Notes: a model not told the origin generated them from the sequence alone. Numbered from the stretch's first letter, positions 1 to 10,908 are shown. The stretch is 64,000 nt of DNA from Paenibacillus hamazuiensis (GCF_023276405.1 NZ_JALRMO010000001.1:7093501-7157500), one strand, 5' to 3'. Made by a program: numbers and translations.

Positions 1-2
1 CG

Positions 3-344
3 ACGGAAATGGGGCTCAGGCTTTGCGGGCTGGACGTTTTCTTCAGCACGGTGGTGACGGTGGACGACGTGCAGCGCCCGAAGCCGGACCCGGAAGGGAT
101 TCATTTGGCGTTAAGCCGGCTCGGCATGGAGAAAGCATCGGCCGTGATGGTCGGCGACAGCCATTACGATATCGAGGCGGCGCGCAATGCGGGCATTCCG
201 TCGGTGGCGGTGGCGTGGTCGCTCAAAGGAATCGATTACTTGAACAGCTACAAGCCGACCCATATTATTCACGATATGCGGGAGCTTCCCGCCATCGTAG
301 GTTTAAAGTCAGGATCAGAGGGGATTTCGATTGCGAAAAACTGA
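3..344 (+). CDS. ppaX: Pyrophosphatase PpaX (HAD family), C-terminal part
   Basis: Partial gene; the reading frame is open to the left edge, so the start lies outside the window. The visible ~113 residues carry the C-terminal half of a HAD-family phosphatase: the lysine motif region RPKPDPEGIHLAL and the acidic motif VMVGDSHYDIEAARNAG, followed by the usual GVAWS-type end (here VAVAWSLKG). In Bacillus, PpaX hydrolyses the pyrophosphate released when HPr kinase/phosphorylase dephosphorylates P-Ser-HPr. The next gene starts inside its end (overlap 331-344), as with ppaX-yvoF in B. subtilis, and hisZ follows, which supports the name. The nucleophile motif (DxD) is not in the window, so activity cannot be judged. 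Confidence 0.85.
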   Translation, partial: TEMGLRLCGLDVFFSTVVTVDDVQRPKPDPEGIHLALSRLGMEKASAVMVGDSHYDIEAARNAGIPSVAVAWSLKGIDYLNSYKPTHIIHDMRELPAIVGLKSGSEGISIAKN

Positions 345-819
345 CCGCTATCCCGTCGAGGGACCCAATTCCTTGTGGCAGATGTACCGGACGATCAGCC
401 CCTGGAAGGCGGTGCGCAATTTCATATGCATTCAAATCAGCCGCTACACGCCGTATCTTCCGCTCAAACGCTGGATATACCGGCGGATGCTCGGGATGAA
501 GGTCGGCGAGCAGACGGCTTTTGCGTTGATGGTGATGGTCGACGTGTTTTTCCCGGAAAAAATCTCCGTCGGCGATAACACGATCATCGGCTACAATACG
601 ACGATTTTGACGCACGAGTATTTGATCAAGGAGTATCGGATCGGCGAGGTGCGCATCGGTTCGAACGTGATGATCGGCGCCAATACGACGGTGCTGCCCG
701 GCGTTACGATCGGCGATTACGCCGTGATCGGAGCCGGCTCGGTCGTGCACAAGGATGTGGCGCCGCATTCCTTCGTCGCGGGCAACCCGCTGCAGGTCAT
801 TCGCGCCGGCGGTGAGTAA
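331..819 (+). CDS. yvoF: Hexapeptide-repeat acyltransferase (YvoF-like)
   Basis: A 162-residue protein of the left-handed beta-helix acyltransferase family (maltose/galactoside O-acetyltransferase type). From about residue 60 to 155 it shows repeated I-G-x-x-x-x-I hexapeptides (IGDNTIIG, IGSNVMIGANTTVLPGVTIGDYAVIGAGSVV) and the family's terminal SFVAGNPLQVIR. It probably transfers an acetyl group from acetyl-CoA to a sugar or other small acceptor; the acceptor cannot be told. The start is TTG at 331, preceded by an AGAGGGG-type site, and overlaps the end of ppaX, so the two are translationally coupled. A strong terminator follows at 851-902. Confidence 0.8.
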   Translation: MRKTDRYPVEGPNSLWQMYRTISPWKAVRNFICIQISRYTPYLPLKRWIYRRMLGMKVGEQTAFALMVMVDVFFPEKISVGDNTIIGYNTTILTHEYLIKEYRIGEVRIGSNVMIGANTTVLPGVTIGDYAVIGAGSVVHKDVAPHSFVAGNPLQVIRAGGE

Positions 820-850
820 GGCTGTCGGCTGCTTATCGATGCCGGTTTGA

Positions 851-902
851 AAAAAGGTTAGGGACGAGCCCTGTGGGGAACGCTCCTAACCTTTTGTTTT
901 TA
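851..902. terminator. Bidirectional intrinsic terminator
   Basis: A stem formed by AAAGGTTAGG and CCTAACCTTT (with an inner GACG/CGCT part) is followed by TTTTGTTTTT on the plus strand and preceded by AAAAAA, so it can end both the yvoF transcript and the convergent GGDEF-EAL gene. Confidence 0.75.
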
Positions 903-952
903 CTAAGGAAATTATTGTGGATCACCGGGGGAATAGGCTGCAAAGGTTCCAA

Positions 953-3664
953 TCACTTTTGGGGGGCTTGTCTTCGCAGCAGCATCGCTTGCAGTTGGTC
1001 GGAAGGTACGGCTTTGCCGACGTAATAGCCTTGAATGGAGTCGCAGCCTTGCTGCCAAAGCAGCAGCAGCTGCTCCTTCGTTTCAACCCCTTCGGCGACG
1101 ACCTGCAAATCGATGCTGTGCGACATGGAGATGATCGCCTGGACAATGGCGGAGTCGCTTGGGTCCTCGGTGATATCGCCGATGAACGATTTGTCGATTT
1201 TGACGACGTGCAGCGGCAGCTTTTTGAGCAGCGCGAGAGAGGAATAGCCTGTGCCGAAGTCGTCCATGGAGAGACGTATGCCGAGATTTCTCAGCTCGCT
1301 GAGCAGGCCGACGCTGTAATCGATATTTTGAATCGCGGTGCTCTCGGTAATTTCGAGACACAGCTTATGGACAGGCAGCCCGGTTTCGGCAAGCACCAGC
1401 TTCACCCGGTCGATGAAATCCGTGTGCATAAACTGTCGCGCGGAGATGTTAACGGCTACGCTCATAGGCGGCAGTCCTTGCTGCTGCCAGCGCACCGCTT
1501 GGCGGCAAGCCTCCTGCAGCACCCATTCGCCGATCGGCACGATCAGGCCGGTTTCCTCCGCCAGCGGGATAAAATCCAGCGGCGGGACCATTCCGTGATC
1601 GCGCGACTGCCAGCGGAGCAGCGCCTCCGCTCCGTAAATTTCGCCGCTGCGCAGATCCATTTGCGGCTGGTAGTAGACGACAAATTCTCCGCGGGGCAGC
1701 GCCTTGCGCAGGCCGTTTTCCAAGTCGAGCCGGCGGGCGATTTGCTCGTTCATTTTCGGCGCATATAGAGACGTGCGGTTTTTCCCTTCATGTTTAGCCC
1801 GGTACATCGCGATATCCGCGCATTGAATAAGGGCTTCCACGGTTTCGCCGTCCTGCGGATAAAGAGTTACGCCGATGCTTCCGGTGACGTGAAACTCGGC
1901 CGTTCCTTCGATAAAAGGGCGCTGCAGCACGCGCAGCAGGCTGTCCGCAGTATCCTTTGCCGTTTGCGGAGCATCGAGATCAGGCAGCAGCACCATGAAT
2001 TCATCGCCGCCAAGCCGGGCGACAGTGGCGTTTTCCGGCACGCTGCCGGTAAGCTGCGTGGCGATATATTTGAGCAGCTTATCCCCGAGCTGGTGCCCGA
2101 ACGTGTCGTTAAGCACTTTGAAGCGGTCGAGATCGATCAGCAGGATTGCGATATGCCTGCGCTTCCGCCGGGCTGCTTCCAATGCCTGCTGCAGGCGGGT
2201 GTAAAAGAGCAGCCGGTTGGGCAGGCCGGTTAACGAATCGTGATAGGCCAAATACATGATGCGGCGCTCCGCTTGCTTTCTTTCGTCAATGTTGCGGATG
2301 GAGCCGATCATGCGCAGCGGCTTGTTCTGCTCATCGCGAATCGCCTGGCCGGCGCTTAACACCCACATGTACGAGCCGTCGTCGCGGCGCACCCGGTATT
2401 CGATTTCGTACGGCACGCCGTGCTCGAGATGGCACCTCATCGATTCTGTCATCGCAGGCAAATCTTCCGGGTGAACAAGCTCCAAATATCGCCCCCGTTC
2501 GAGCGTAGTATCCGTAATGCTGGATCCGAGTAAGCTGTGTATGCGGCCGGTCCACTCCAGGCGGTCCGTTGAAATGTCCCAGGACCAGATGCTGTCGGTG
2601 GTCGTACCGGAAACGATTTCAAGCTTTTCCGCCATTTCACGGTACGTTTCTTCCTGCCGGCGCAGAAATTCCAGCAGTTCGATCCGTTCCAGAGCCGTGC
2701 CGAATAAACCGAGCAGCGGAGTCATCCGTTCAAAAGAGGCCATGCGGGATGGGCCGCTGTCCGCCGGTCTGACGATCGCCATATAGCCACGTAACCTGGA
2801 GCCGGACGCTACTGGATAAACCTCCGCCACATGACGGCGCCAGAAAGATTCGTCATGATGCGGCTCAGGCAGCGGAGGAAAAAGCTCGGCCCGGAAGTTC
2901 GCGTTAGAGGGAATATCCGTCATCCGGCCGGGATCTGACAAATGCTCGATCGAAAGTATCGGGAAGCCGCATTCGTCTGTGCGAAGCTCTGCGTAGCAGC
3001 CCCAGACAGCCCCCGTATACTCGAGCCACGACATCGTCTTCAGATCGGTTGGCGTCGCGTTTAGGAAATGCCGGCTGATTTCGTGCTGATTGCGGGCGGA
3101 AACTTGCAGGTTATGTATGATTTTTTCGTATGTATCATAGGTAAGAGGCGATTCGGCAATATGTTCAAAAGGGAGCTGCTCGTGCGTATAAGAGCTTCCC
3201 GCGGCAGGGTAAGCGGAAACGACATGTCTCTGCGCAGGCTCCGGGTCCGATCCGAGGAGACGGAGCAGAGTCTGCACCGCTTCCCGTGCGCTTTCGATAA
3301 AAGTCTTTTCCATAATATCGGGAGGGGATGCAGCCATCTCGCCCGGTTCGATACGCTCGCCATCGGCGGCAAGGAAACCGGCAACGTCAAGTTCAATCGC
3401 AACAACCGGTTTCCCGCAGAGGCCAAGCTCCTCCGGCGTCGCCTCAAAACCGGGCGCTTGAACGACGATCCAGCCGTCTGCCCGTTCCAACGCCAGAGGG
3501 ATGCCGGACCAGGAATCGGGCCTAAGGCCGCTTTGCAGTGTCGTCTGTAAGGCAATGATGCCGAAGCCGTTTTCCTGCAGCGTTCGACGAATATGATAAA
3601 GCAGCCCGCCGTAATAAGGACCTTCCATGAAAGGAGTCCGTATGCCGATCCTCTTTGCGTGCAT
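953..3664 (-). CDS. GGDEF-EAL cyclic-di-GMP enzyme with LacI-like sensor and PAS domain
   Basis: A 903-residue multidomain signalling protein. Residues 1-170 resemble the ligand-binding domain of LacI-type regulators (RIGIRTPFMEGPYYGGLL, ADGWIVV, KPVVAIEL) without a DNA-binding headpiece. A middle GAF-like region (about 190-345) is followed by a PAS/PAC domain (about 350-465), a GGDEF domain (about 470-630) and an EAL domain (about 645-895). The cyclase motif GGDEF is intact but no RxxD inhibitory site precedes it. The phosphodiesterase keeps EAL, EITES, DDFGTGYSS, KIDKSF and AEGVET, so both activities are possible. No signal peptide or membrane segment is visible, so a cytoplasmic sensor is likely. 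It is a single gene, divergent from the his operon. Confidence 0.88.
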   Translation of the reverse strand: MHAKRIGIRTPFMEGPYYGGLLYHIRRTLQENGFGIIALQTTLQSGLRPDSWSGIPLALERADGWIVVQAPGFEATPEELGLCGKPVVAIELDVAGFLAADGERIEPGEMAASPPDIMEKTFIESAREAVQTLLRLLGSDPEPAQRHVVSAYPAAGSSYTHEQLPFEHIAESPLTYDTYEKIIHNLQVSARNQHEISRHFLNATPTDLKTMSWLEYTGAVWGCYAELRTDECGFPILSIEHLSDPGRMTDIPSNANFRAELFPPLPEPHHDESFWRRHVAEVYPVASGSRLRGYMAIVRPADSGPSRMASFERMTPLLGLFGTALERIELLEFLRRQEETYREMAEKLEIVSGTTTDSIWSWDISTDRLEWTGRIHSLLGSSITDTTLERGRYLELVHPEDLPAMTESMRCHLEHGVPYEIEYRVRRDDGSYMWVLSAGQAIRDEQNKPLRMIGSIRNIDERKQAERRIMYLAYHDSLTGLPNRLLFYTRLQQALEAARRKRRHIAILLIDLDRFKVLNDTFGHQLGDKLLKYIATQLTGSVPENATVARLGGDEFMVLLPDLDAPQTAKDTADSLLRVLQRPFIEGTAEFHVTGSIGVTLYPQDGETVEALIQCADIAMYRAKHEGKNRTSLYAPKMNEQIARRLDLENGLRKALPRGEFVVYYQPQMDLRSGEIYGAEALLRWQSRDHGMVPPLDFIPLAEETGLIVPIGEWVLQEACRQAVRWQQQGLPPMSVAVNISARQFMHTDFIDRVKLVLAETGLPVHKLCLEITESTAIQNIDYSVGLLSELRNLGIRLSMDDFGTGYSSLALLKKLPLHVVKIDKSFIGDITEDPSDSAIVQAIISMSHSIDLQVVAEGVETKEQLLLLWQQGCDSIQGYYVGKAVPSDQLQAMLLRRQAPQK

Positions 3665-3799
3665 CTCCGTAAAGGTCCCCCTCAGCTAATTGGATGAAAA
3701 AAGATACATTAAGATATTCGCCCCTGCTTTGTTGTTTCCTGCCGAATTATGGAGAAAACGTGTTTCTTCCGCAAGGAGGGTCAAACTAAAGAAAATCGA

Positions 3800-3828
3800 T
3801 TGACGTTGACTATAGTCCATGATAAACT
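3800..3828 (+). promoter_or_regulatory. Probable sigma-A promoter of the his operon
   Basis: TTGACG and TAAACT separated by 17 bp, about 108 bp upstream of the hisZ GTG. No T-box or leader-peptide structure was recognised in the 271-bp spacer 3665-3935. Confidence 0.45.
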
Positions 3829-3935
3829 TACGAGTACATTCTTTATTTTGGTAGCACGGTAGCATATTATCGCACTAAAGCAAATAAACTGGATCGTATA
3901 TAACTGAAGTTTTGATAAATATGGGGTGAACGAAC

Positions 3936-5132
3936 GTGTCGAAACCGAAAGTGTTTGAAAAACCGACCGGAGTGAAGGATTATGTACCCGAGGCGGTAGC
4001 CAGGCTTCGTCATATTGAATATGAAGTGCTGGAATGCATGGAGCGTTGGGGATACAGCCAGATCATTACGCCGACGCTGGAATATTACGATACGGTCGGT
4101 GTGGCCAGCTCCACGGAAGACAAACGGCTGTTCAAGCTGCTCGACCGCAACGGAACGACGCTTGTGCTTCGCTCCGATATGACGGCACCGATTGCCCGGG
4201 TCGTCTCATCGCTCCTTAAGGATGAGCCGTTTCCGATCCGTTTGTCTTACCATTCGAGCATATTTCGCGCGATTGAGGAAGAGGCGGGCAGGGATGCGGA
4301 GTTTTTCCAAACCGGCGTGGAGCTTGTCGGCGACGCATCGTCGGAATCCGATGCGGAAGTGATCGCTTTGGCGGTAGCCAGCCTGCAGGCTGCAGGCGTA
4401 CAGAAGTTCAAAATCGCGCTCGGCCATGTCGGCTTCCTGAACGGACTGCTCAGCGAAATGCTGCCGGGCCGGGGCGATGCGCAAACCGCGCTGAAGGATT
4501 GTCTGCTCGGCCGCGATTACGTCGGCTACCGGGAAAAGTTGAAGCAGCTTGGGTTAAGCGACGAAGCGCGCAGCCAGCTGGAAAGCTTGCTGCGGCTGCG
4601 CGGGGGCGATGAAATTTGCCGTCAGGCGCAGCAACTGACCCGCGACCCGCTCGCACAGCAGTCGATAGAACATCTGTGTCAAATATGGGACGTGCTGAAG
4701 GCGTACGGCGTCAGCGAGCATGTCAGCATCGATTTGACGATGATCGGCGATTTTTCCTATTATACGGGGATGACATTCGAAGGATATGCGGCCGATCTCG
4801 GCTTCCCGGTATGCAGCGGAGGGCGTTACGACAACCTGCTCGGCCAGTTCGGGCGTCCGGCTCCGGCAACGGGGTTTGCGCTGAAAACGAACCGTATCAT
4901 GGAAGTGGCGCTGAGCGATCGGGAGGAGGCGCCGTACCGGGTGCTGATTGTTTATGATGCGGCCCATCGGGAGGAAGCGTTCCGGACGGCGAAGGAGATG
5001 CGCACCCGCCAAGGTTTGACGGTGGAGACGCGTCTCGTCACAGGCCGCGGCGATTGGCGCGTGGAGACGCTGGCGGACGATACGTGCCGGGTGGAAGGCA
5101 AGCTGTACCGCGATGTCATCGAGTTTTTGTGA
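3936..5132 (+). CDS. hisZ: ATP phosphoribosyltransferase regulatory subunit HisZ
   Basis: A 398-residue HisRS paralogue that lacks tRNA-charging function and pairs with short-form HisG. Class II synthetase core features are visible: [13 protein letters not shown] near the N-terminus, [24 protein letters not shown] (motif 2 region), [10 protein letters not shown] and a C-terminal [12 protein letters not shown] / [10 protein letters not shown] region. It starts with GTG at 3936 behind a GGGGTGA site. It is the first gene of the his operon, as in B. subtilis, and its 3' end is followed within 16 bp by hisG. The length agrees with other Bacillales HisZ proteins. Confidence 0.95.
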   Translation: MSKPKVFEKPTGVKDYVPEAVARLRHIEYEVLECMERWGYSQIITPTLEYYDTVGVASSTEDKRLFKLLDRNGTTLVLRSDMTAPIARVVSSLLKDEPFPIRLSYHSSIFRAIEEEAGRDAEFFQTGVELVGDASSESDAEVIALAVASLQAAGVQKFKIALGHVGFLNGLLSEMLPGRGDAQTALKDCLLGRDYVGYREKLKQLGLSDEARSQLESLLRLRGGDEICRQAQQLTRDPLAQQSIEHLCQIWDVLKAYGVSEHVSIDLTMIGDFSYYTGMTFEGYAADLGFPVCSGGRYDNLLGQFGRPAPATGFALKTNRIMEVALSDREEAPYRVLIVYDAAHREEAFRTAKEMRTRQGLTVETRLVTGRGDWRVETLADDTCRVEGKLYRDVIEFL

Positions 5133-5148
5133 GAGAAGGGTTGGGCAA

Positions 5149-5789
5149 ATGCAGGATATATTAAGAGTAGCCATGCCGAAAGGCCGCATTTATAAACAGG
5201 CGTCGAAGCTGTTCCGCGAGGCGGGGCTTGTAGTGACGGGCGAATTCGACGATTCGCGCAAGCTGATTATTCCGGTACCGGAGCTGAGCATGGAATTCAT
5301 CATGGCGAAGCCGGTCGATGTCCCGACCTATGTGGAATACGGAGCGGCGGATATCGGCATCGTCGGCAAGGACGTGCTGATGGAGGAAAACCGCAATGTG
5401 TACGAACTGCTCGATCTCGGCATCGCCCGCTGCCGCATGTCGGTGATCGGCCTGCCGGACTGGCAGCCGGTGCTGAACCCTCGCGTCGCGACGAAATATC
5501 CGAACGTGGCGTCGCAATATTTTCGCGAGAAAGGACAGCAGGTCGAGGTGATCAAGATGAACGGCTCGATCGAGCTGGCGCCGCTGATCGGCCTAGCCGA
5601 CCGGATCGTCGACATGGTGGAGACCGGGTCCACGATCCGCGAGAACGGTTTGACCGAGATGGAGAAAATTTTCGACATCACGAGCCGCTTGATCGCGAAC
5701 CGGGTCAGCTACCGGATGAAAAACGAGCGGATTCAGGAATTGTGTGACGTGCTGCAGAAAGTGATTCCGGCGGAAGGAGGCGTGAAGCA

Positions 5790-5793
<4 letters not shown>
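5149..5793 (+). CDS. hisG: ATP phosphoribosyltransferase catalytic subunit HisG (short form)
   Basis: Catalyses the first committed step of histidine synthesis, joining ATP and PRPP. The 214-residue length is that of the short HisG form, which lacks the regulatory C-terminal domain and needs HisZ. Recognisable segments are [11 protein letters not shown] at the start, [14 protein letters not shown], and [19 protein letters not shown] for PRPP binding. The ATG at 5149 is chosen over an upstream in-frame ATG at 5113 because AGAAGGG lies at the right distance before it and the family starts with this sequence. The end overlaps hisD by ATGA. Confidence 0.95.
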
Positions 5794-7071
<1,278 letters not shown>

Positions 7072-7079
<8 letters not shown>

Positions 7080-7746
7080 CGGGTGGAAGGAGCAGCAGGC
7101 AGGACCTCGCGAGCAGGCGGACCAAGGAGGGCTCGGCGCTACCGTGACCGGAGCGGCGGAAGGCCGTGCATCGAGCATAGTGCGCAAGACGAACGAAACC
7201 GACATCAAGCTGAGCTTGCAGGTGGACGGCAGCGGTGTATCGGAGATCCAAACAGATGTTCCTTTTTTGAATCACATGCTGGATCTGTTTACGAAGCACG
7301 GGCAATTCGACCTGAAGGTCGAAGCGGAGGGCGACGTGCATATCGACGACCACCACACGGTGGAGGATATCGGCATCTGCCTCGGCCAATGCTTGCGCGA
7401 AGCGCTCGGCGACAAGAAGGGCATCAAGCGCTACGCGAACGTGTTCGTACCGATGGACGAGGCTTTGGCACAGGTGGCGATCGACATTTCGAACCGTCCG
7501 CACCTGGAATACCGCGCGCAGTATCCGTCGGCGCAGGTGGGCAGCTTTTCGACCGAAATGGTGCATGAGTTTCTATGGAAATTCGCGCTGGAGGCGCGCA
7601 TCACGCTGCACGTCATCGTGCATTACGGGCAAAATACGCACCACATGATCGAGGCGGTGTTCAAGGCTCTCGGCCGCGCCCTTGACGAAGCGACGAGCAT
7701 CGATCCGCGCGTGAAGGGCGTGCCGTCGACGAAGGGAGTGCTGTAG
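7072..7746 (+). CDS. hisB: Imidazoleglycerol-phosphate dehydratase HisB
   Basis: Dehydrates imidazole glycerol phosphate to imidazole acetol phosphate. The catalytic metal-binding motifs are present: [26 protein letters not shown] and, near the end, [18 protein letters not shown]. The start is uncertain. TTG 7072 has an AAGGGG site six bases upstream and overlaps hisD by 8 nt, giving 224 residues with about 30 extra N-terminal residues rich in Q, G and A. GTG 7144 would give the usual ~200 residues and has a perfect AAGGAGG upstream, but 13 bases away. Codon third positions in the disputed stretch look coding, so the longer form is given. Confidence 0.9.
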
Positions 7747-7748
7747 CC

Positions 7749-8375
7749 GTGATTGCCATTATCGACTACGGGATGGGCAACCTGCACAGCGTAAGCAAGG
7801 CGGTCGAACGGCTCGGCTACGAGGCGGTCGTGACGAACGATCCGGAGCGCATCCTGGCGGCGGACGGCGCGATTTTACCCGGTGTGGGCGCGTTTGGCGA
7901 CGCAATGGACAACTTGAAAGCGGCGAACCTCGTGGACACGGTGCTCGCTTATGCCGCGTCGGGCAAGCCCTTGCTCGGCATCTGCCTCGGCATGCAGCTC
8001 TTGTTCAGCGAAAGCGAGGAGCACGGGTTGAACCGCGGGCTGAACCTGCTGCCGGGCCGGGTCGTCCGCTTCACAGGATCGTACAAAATCCCGCACATGG
8101 GCTGGAACCGCCTTTCGTTCAAGCAGGAAAGCCCGCTGTTCCGCGGCCTTGAGGAAGGCCACGTGTACTTCGTGCACTCGTTCCACGCGCTGCCGGAGGT
8201 GGCGGCGGATCTGCTTGCGACGACCGACTACTATCAGGAAGTGACGGCGATCGTCGGCCGGGGCAATGTGTACGGCATGCAGTTCCATCCGGAAAAAAGC
8301 GGCAGCGTGGGCATGCGGCTGCTGGACAATTTTCTCAGCCTGAGCGGTGCAAAACGCGCGGTGTCGCAGGGGTAA
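7749..8375 (+). CDS. hisH: Imidazole glycerol phosphate synthase glutaminase subunit HisH
   Basis: A 208-residue class I glutamine amidotransferase that supplies ammonia to HisF. The nucleophile Cys79 lies in PLLGICLGMQLLF and the His-Glu pair in YGMQFHPEKSGSVG; the oxyanion strand PGVGAFGDAM is also present. It starts with GTG two bases after the hisB stop. In most Bacillales hisA would follow directly; here 101 noncoding bases separate hisH from hisF. Confidence 0.95.
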   Translation: MIAIIDYGMGNLHSVSKAVERLGYEAVVTNDPERILAADGAILPGVGAFGDAMDNLKAANLVDTVLAYAASGKPLLGICLGMQLLFSESEEHGLNRGLNLLPGRVVRFTGSYKIPHMGWNRLSFKQESPLFRGLEEGHVYFVHSFHALPEVAADLLATTDYYQEVTAIVGRGNVYGMQFHPEKSGSVGMRLLDNFLSLSGAKRAVSQG

Positions 8376-8476
8376 GAAGCGTTTGCTTGAGCGGAAACTG
8401 CCTGCGCGATGCAAAAGTGCAGGTTTGTGCGGCCGGTGATGGAAAGGGTTATTAAAGAGGGAAGGGGGAGCAAACC
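8376..8476 (+). other. Spacer where hisA is expected but absent
   Basis: The 101 bases between hisH and hisF contain no reading frame similar to HisA (no IPAIDI-type start, no second TIM-barrel half) on either strand. The last part, AGGGAAGGGGGAG, is the ribosome binding site of hisF. No other reading frame in the window looks like hisA. Confidence 0.7.
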
Positions 8477-9235
8477 ATGTTGGCAAAACGCATCATCCCA
8501 TGTCTCGACGTGAAGGACGGCCGGGTTGTGAAGGGTGTCAACTTCGTCAACCTGCGCGATGCCGGGGATCCGGTCGAGCTGGCGGCGATTTACGACCGCG
8601 AAGGCGCAGATGAGCTTGTGTTTCTCGACATTTCCGCCTCATACGAGGGTCGGGCGACGATGGTCGAGGTGGTGAAAAAGACGGCGGGCGAAATCACGAT
8701 CCCGTTTACGGTAGGCGGCGGCATCGCCAGCACCGACGACATGAAGCGGCTGCTTCGCGCAGGCGCGGATAAAATCGGCATCAACACCGCAGCGGTGAAA
8801 AACCCGCAGCTCGTCTCGGACGGCGCCCGCAAATTCGGCGCGCAGTGCATCGTAGTAGCGATTGACGCGCGCTTCAACCCCGAGTGGGGCGAGTGGGAGG
8901 TGTACACCCACGGCGGACGCAATTCCACCGGCATCAAGGCGCTGGAGTGGGCGAAGCGGGTGGAAGACCTCGGCGCGGGCGAGATTTTGCTCACGAGCAT
9001 GGATGCGGACGGCACGAAGGACGGCTTCGACCTGCCTTTGACCAAAGCCGTATCCGAACTGGTCGGTATCCCGGTCATCGCTTCCGGAGGTGCGGGGAGT
9101 AAGGAGCATTTTTACGATGTGTTCGCCGAAGGAAAGGCCGATGCGGGGCTGGCGGCGACGATTTTTCACTATAAAGAGCTTACAATTGAAGAAGTCAAAA
9201 GCGATCTTAGGCAAAAAGGAGTCGAAGTCCGATGA
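8477..9235 (+). CDS. hisF: Imidazole glycerol phosphate synthase cyclase subunit HisF
   Basis: A 252-residue TIM barrel that cyclises PRFAR with ammonia from HisH to give imidazole glycerol phosphate and AICAR. The N-terminus [19 protein letters not shown] is diagnostic for HisF rather than HisA, and the two catalytic aspartates fall at residues 11 and 130 (VVAIDA) as expected. The phosphate-binding loops TVGGGI and ASGGAGS are intact. It starts at ATG 8477 behind a purine-rich GGGGGAG site and overlaps hisIE by ATGA. Confidence 0.96.
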   Translation: MLAKRIIPCLDVKDGRVVKGVNFVNLRDAGDPVELAAIYDREGADELVFLDISASYEGRATMVEVVKKTAGEITIPFTVGGGIASTDDMKRLLRAGADKIGINTAAVKNPQLVSDGARKFGAQCIVVAIDARFNPEWGEWEVYTHGGRNSTGIKALEWAKRVEDLGAGEILLTSMDADGTKDGFDLPLTKAVSELVGIPVIASGGAGSKEHFYDVFAEGKADAGLAATIFHYKELTIEEVKSDLRQKGVEVR

Positions 9236-9903
9236 CGGAGCAATTATCGAGCAAGCTGAGCTGGACGGAGATCGCGTCTGCGGTCAAATGGGATGCAAAC
9301 GGACTCGTGCCGGCGATCGTGCAGGATGCGGTCAGCAAGGAAGTGCTTATGCTGGCTTACATGAACCAGGAATCTTTGAAGCTGACCGTAACGAGCGGAG
9401 AGACATGGTTTTGGAGCCGCTCCCGCGGAGAGCTTTGGCATAAGGGAGCGACTTCCGGACACATTCAGAAGGTGCGCTCCCTGAAGTACGACTGTGACGG
9501 GGACACGCTGCTTGTGCTGGTCGATCAGCAAGGTCCTGCCTGCCATACCGGCCAGTACAGCTGCTTCTTTAATGAAGTGGCGGCTGCCGGGGAGGAAAAG
9601 GGCTCTGTGCAGGGCGACCGCTTCGCTATTTTAGGCGAGCTGGAAGCTACGATCGCGAAGCGCGATGCGGAGCGCCCGGAGGGCGCGTACACGACGTACC
9701 TGTTCGAAAAAGGCGTCGACAAGATTTTGAAAAAAGTCGGCGAAGAAACCGCAGAGGTCATCATCGCGGCGAAAAACCGCAGCCACGACGAGCTGCGTTA
9801 CGAGGCGAGCGACCTGATCTACCATCTGCTCGTTCTTCTGCGCGAGCAGAAGCTGCCGCTCGACGACGTCATGGCCGAACTGGCTCGCCGGCACAACAAG
9901 TAA
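9232..9903 (+). CDS. hisIE: Bifunctional phosphoribosyl-AMP cyclohydrolase / phosphoribosyl-ATP pyrophosphatase HisIE
   Basis: A 223-residue fusion for steps 2 and 3 of histidine synthesis. The HisI part (about residues 15-115) shows [28 protein letters not shown] and the zinc cysteines in SLKYDCDGD and [12 protein letters not shown]. The HisE part (about 130-223) carries the helical pyrophosphatase motif [21 protein letters not shown]. It overlaps hisF by four bases. Downstream, the 176-bp gap to hisJ contains only AT-rich sequence with a weak hairpin around 9945-9966. Confidence 0.95.
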   Translation: MTEQLSSKLSWTEIASAVKWDANGLVPAIVQDAVSKEVLMLAYMNQESLKLTVTSGETWFWSRSRGELWHKGATSGHIQKVRSLKYDCDGDTLLVLVDQQGPACHTGQYSCFFNEVAAAGEEKGSVQGDRFAILGELEATIAKRDAERPEGAYTTYLFEKGVDKILKKVGEETAEVIIAAKNRSHDELRYEASDLIYHLLVLLREQKLPLDDVMAELARRHNK

Positions 9904-10079
9904 AAGCGGCCGCAGACCCCGATTTTTATTACTGCAATAAAAAAAATTTTGCGAAGCGAAATTTTGATTGGGAATGAGATGGCGAAGGGTAAAGCAAGTG
10001 CCGGAGGTACCTGCTGTTAGCCCGCAGCCGCCCGCCATTCCCAACCTGCCATTGTCGCTTCGGAAAAGGAGACCATCCC

Positions 10080-10907
10080 ATGCGAATCGATTATCACACG
10101 CACCACGTTCGCTGCGGGCATGCATCGGGAGAGCTGGAGGAATACGTCCTCAGGGGCATTGAGATCGGACTGGAGGAATTGGGCCTGTCCGATCACATGC
10201 CCTTGTTGCATGTCGACCCGGCCACGTATTACGAAGGCAGCGCCATGCTGATGGAGGAGCTGCCGCGGTACGTGGAGGAAGCGTTCCATTTGAAGGAAAA
10301 ATACAAATCGCAGATCGACATCCGCATCGGTCTCGAAGGCGATTACATCGAAGGCTATGAGGCTGACATCGAGCGGATCATTAAAGCCTATCCGTGGGAC
10401 TATGTGATCGGCTCCGTCCATTTTCTCGGTGAGTGGGACATTACCGACTACCGTCAGACGCATGGCTGGGAAGGCAAGGATGCCTATGCCGTATACGAGC
10501 AGTATTACGATGCGGTGAAAAAAGCGGCCCGCACCGGATTTTACGATTATATCGGTCATTTCGACGTCGTGAAGCGGTTCGGCTTTAAGCCGGAACGGGA
10601 CGTGACCGGGCTCGAGAACGCCGCGCTCGATGTGATCAAGGAATGCGATCTGGCAATCGAGCTAAACGCGTCGGGACTTCGCATGCCTGTTGCGGAAATG
10701 TTTCCGAGTCGGCGGATTTTGGAATATTGTTACACAAAAGGAATTCCGTTAACGATCGGTTCCGATGCTCATCAGCCGGAGCGGCTTGCGCAATATCTCG
10801 ATCAGGCGGTCGATCTGCTGAAGGAGATCGGTTTTAACAAATTAGCCACATTTGAAAAGCGGAACCGCACTCTCAAACCTATTGGAAACGCGTTTTTTCA
10901 TGTATAA
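10080..10907 (+). CDS. hisJ: Histidinol-phosphatase HisJ (PHP family)
   Basis: A 275-residue PHP-fold phosphatase that converts histidinol phosphate to histidinol. Metal-binding motifs are visible in order: DYHTHHVRCGHA at the N-terminus, GLSDHMP, GLEGDYIEGYE, VIGSVHFLGEWD, YIGHFDVVKRFG and TIGSDAHQPERLA near the C-terminus. The start at ATG 10080 follows AAAAGGAGACC. With this gene the locus covers all histidine steps except HisA and the HisC aminotransferase, neither of which is in the window. Confidence 0.9.
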   Translation: MRIDYHTHHVRCGHASGELEEYVLRGIEIGLEELGLSDHMPLLHVDPATYYEGSAMLMEELPRYVEEAFHLKEKYKSQIDIRIGLEGDYIEGYEADIERIIKAYPWDYVIGSVHFLGEWDITDYRQTHGWEGKDAYAVYEQYYDAVKKAARTGFYDYIGHFDVVKRFGFKPERDVTGLENAALDVIKECDLAIELNASGLRMPVAEMFPSRRILEYCYTKGIPLTIGSDAHQPERLAQYLDQAVDLLKEIGFNKLATFEKRNRTLKPIGNAFFHV

Positions 10908-10908
10908 T
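10882..10908 (+). promoter_or_regulatory. Possible promoter for prs inside the end of hisJ
   Basis: A perfect TATAAT at 10903-10908 lies at the hisJ stop, with TTGGAA 15 bp upstream (short spacing). It would let prs be expressed independently of the his operon. Confidence 0.3.

Noticed and set aside
917-1768. A 283-residue plus-strand frame opposite the EAL domain
   Set aside because: Mirror of the true GGDEF-EAL gene, rich in Arg, Gln and His without similarity.
3665-3935. Search for a T-box or leader peptide before hisZ
   Set aside because: No His-rich short frame, no T-box motif and no terminator/antiterminator pair could be recognised.
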